64,000 bases of DNA from an uncultured Clostridia bacterium (lineage in GTDB: Bacteria; Bacillota; Clostridia; TANB77; CAG-508). Shown here piece after piece: positions 62,606-64,000 of the stretch. The position numbers and the translations under genes were made by a program. The stretch lies in the NCBI GenBank assembly GCA_944387405.1, contig CALXET010000001.1, positions 62,001 through 126,000 of the forward strand, given 5' to 3'. How positions within the stretch are numbered: the first letter of the stretch is position 1; each line of letters opens with the position of its first letter. Under the pieces are notes generated by a model. The model was given only the letters and a program-made list of their open reading frames with translations. It was not told the DNA's origin and ran no database searches.

Positions 62606-63889
62606 ATGAGTGTAAAAGTTGAAAAAACAGATAACAAAAATGAAGTAAAACTTGAATTTACAGTAGATGCAAAAGTTTTTGAAGATGGTATTGCTACTGT
62701 ATATAAGAAAAATGCAAAATATTTTAATGTACCGGGATTTAGAAAAGGTAAAGTACCAATGAATATTGCAATTAAATATTATGGAGTAGAAATGTTCTAT
62801 GAAGATGCATTTAATGAAGTTGTTCCATCTATTTATGAAGAAGCATTAAAAGAAAATAATATTGATGCAGTTAGTAGACCAGATTTAGATATTACTCAAA
62901 TGGAAAAAGGAAAAGATTTAATATTTACTGCAGTAGTTCAAACTAAACCTGAAGTAAAACCTGGAAAATATAAAGGAATTGAACTTAAGAAAATAGAATA
63001 TAAAGTAAAAGCTGATGATGTAAAAGCTGAACTTGAGAAAATGGCAGACAAGAATTCAAGAATGGTTACTGTTGATGATAGACCAGTTCAAGATAAAGAT
63101 ACAGCAGTAATTGATTTTGAAGGAACAATAGATGGAGTTCCATTTGAAGGTGGAAAGGCTGAAAATCATGAACTTGTAATTGGAAGCAAAACATTTATTG
63201 AAGGTTTTGAAGATCAAGTAATAGGAATGAAAACTGGAGAAGAAAAAGATATTAAAGTTAAGTTCCCAGATGATTATTTCTCAAAAGATTTAGCAGGAAA
63301 AGATGCTGTATTTAAAGTAAAATTACATGAAATCAAAGTAAAAGAATTACCAAAAATGGATGATGAATTTGCTAAAGATGTAAGTGAATTTGATACTTTA
63401 GATGAGCTTAAAGCTGATATTAAATCAAAACTTGAAGAATCAAACAAATCAAGAGCAGAAAGAGAAACAGAAGATGCTGCTGTTGAAAAAGTTTGTGAAA
63501 ATACAGAGATAGATATTCCATCTGGAATGATTGAAACTGAAATTGATGCTATGGCAGAAGATTTAAACAGAAGACTATCATACCAAGGAATGAACTTAGA
63601 ACAATATCTAAAATTATTAAATAAATCAAATGAAGACTTTAGAACAGAATTAAAACCAGAAGCTGAAAGATCAGTAAAAGTTAGATTAGTATTAGAAGCT
63701 ATAACTGAAGATGCTAAAATAGAAGTTACTGAAGATGAGATGAATGCAAGAATAAAAGAACTTGCTGAAGCTTATGGAAGAAAAGAAGATGAATTAAGCA
63801 AAAATGAAGAATTTAAAAAATATATTGAATCAAGTATAAAATCAGAAAAAACTGTAAAATATATAGTTGAAAATGCAAAAATTAAATAA
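62606..63889 (+). CDS. tig: Trigger factor
   Basis: 427 residues, standard. N-terminal ribosome-binding domain with FNVPGFRKGKVP (the GFRxGxxP ribosome signature) near 37-48, FKBP-type isomerase domain at about 150-235 (DTAVIDFEGTIDGVPFEGG), and C-terminal helical chaperone domain. Binds nascent chains at the ribosomal exit. GGAGG start, own promoter and terminator. Confidence 0.97.
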   Translation: MSVKVEKTDNKNEVKLEFTVDAKVFEDGIATVYKKNAKYFNVPGFRKGKVPMNIAIKYYGVEMFYEDAFNEVVPSIYEEALKENNIDAVSRPDLDITQMEKGKDLIFTAVVQTKPEVKPGKYKGIELKKIEYKVKADDVKAELEKMADKNSRMVTVDDRPVQDKDTAVIDFEGTIDGVPFEGGKAENHELVIGSKTFIEGFEDQVIGMKTGEEKDIKVKFPDDYFSKDLAGKDAVFKVKLHEIKVKELPKMDDEFAKDVSEFDTLDELKADIKSKLEESNKSRAERETEDAAVEKVCENTEIDIPSGMIETEIDAMAEDLNRRLSYQGMNLEQYLKLLNKSNEDFRTELKPEAERSVKVRLVLEAITEDAKIEVTEDEMNARIKELAEAYGRKEDELSKNEEFKKYIESSIKSEKTVKYIVENAKIK

Positions 63890-63930
63890 AGTAATTTATT
63901 TATAAGTAGATTTAATAAAAGATATAAAAA

Positions 63931-63963
63931 TAATTAGTAGATATTGTCTACTAATTATTTTTA
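63931..63963 (+). terminator. tig terminator
   Basis: TAATTAGTAGA / TCTACTAATTA, 5-base loop, T run. Confidence 0.9.
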
Positions 63964-64000
63964 TTTATATATTGCATTTTTATGATATTTAATATATATA

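Overview
This is an A+T-rich (roughly 27-30% G+C by eye) stretch of chromosome from a low-GC Firmicute, most likely an uncultured anaerobic clostridium. The evidence is spoIIM next to a xerD-type gene, a Mn-dependent pyrophosphatase, U32/TrmR tRNA-modification genes, a thioredoxin with a ferredoxin-thioredoxin-reductase-type partner, GGAGG ribosome sites and very A/T-biased codons. There is no rRNA, CRISPR array, insertion sequence or prophage. One tRNA (Leu, UAG anticodon) is present.

Layout. 0-10.6 kb: small metabolic and housekeeping genes (two PHP phosphoesterases, DUF523, CpXC, a WYL regulator, HAD and ITPase-like hydrolases, thioredoxin plus FTR-like protein, a DapB-like amino-acid dehydrogenase, MazG and NUDIX). 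10.6-24 kb: a radical SAM gene, an orphan GHKL sensor kinase, and two copies of an unknown large-plus-small two-gene cassette on the minus strand (13.9-16.5 and 21.6-23.9 kb). 24-30.5 kb: an M15 peptidase, a thioesterase, an ArsR regulator beside a divergent metal P-type ATPase, and a lipid kinase. 30.6-37.5 kb: a 1050-residue Asn/Lys/Glu/Asp-rich protein, a SecB-like protein, dapA-HD-dapB, and dCMP deaminase. 37.5-47.3 kb: deacetylase, tRNA-Leu, a lipoprotein metallopeptidase, spoIIM-xerD, typA, trmR-like, ppaC and a RelA/SpoT-fold protein. 47.6-57.4 kb: U32, lysS, an intact HMA plus CPC-ATPase metal pump, a site-2 protease, tsaD and a phosphoesterase. 57.4-64 kb: a tandem pair of papain/C39-like proteins, rpsB-tsf, a YjdF-like membrane protein, and tig.

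Most notable result. In about 17,000 codons of native A+T-rich genes I find the codon CGG in frame only four times. Three of these are exactly where the gene is broken by a +1 shift (radical SAM at 11318-11320, P-type ATPase at 28329-28331, the normally essential tsaD at 54840-54842). Skipping the C and reading the following GGN restores a conserved glycine and the rest of the protein. The fourth CGG lies two codons before a stop (62472). This looks like +1 ribosomal frameshifting at a codon the host can barely read, rather than three chance pseudogenes.

Second theme. Six solitary genes that are visibly richer in G+C (575, 16775, 29207, 39169, 57485, 58494) are scattered among the native genes. 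Five of them use CGG freely, apparently as ordinary arginine. Most have their own strong extended -10 promoter, a structured leader and a terminator, and in several the 5' leader is complementary to the 3' flank. They look like imported single-gene cassettes from a lineage with a different codon economy.

Other points: a pair of SmtB/ArsR-like operator sites in the metal-pump promoter, a XerD-type recombinase lacking its first catalytic arginine, a near-leaderless promoter, and terminators that contain the next gene's promoter.
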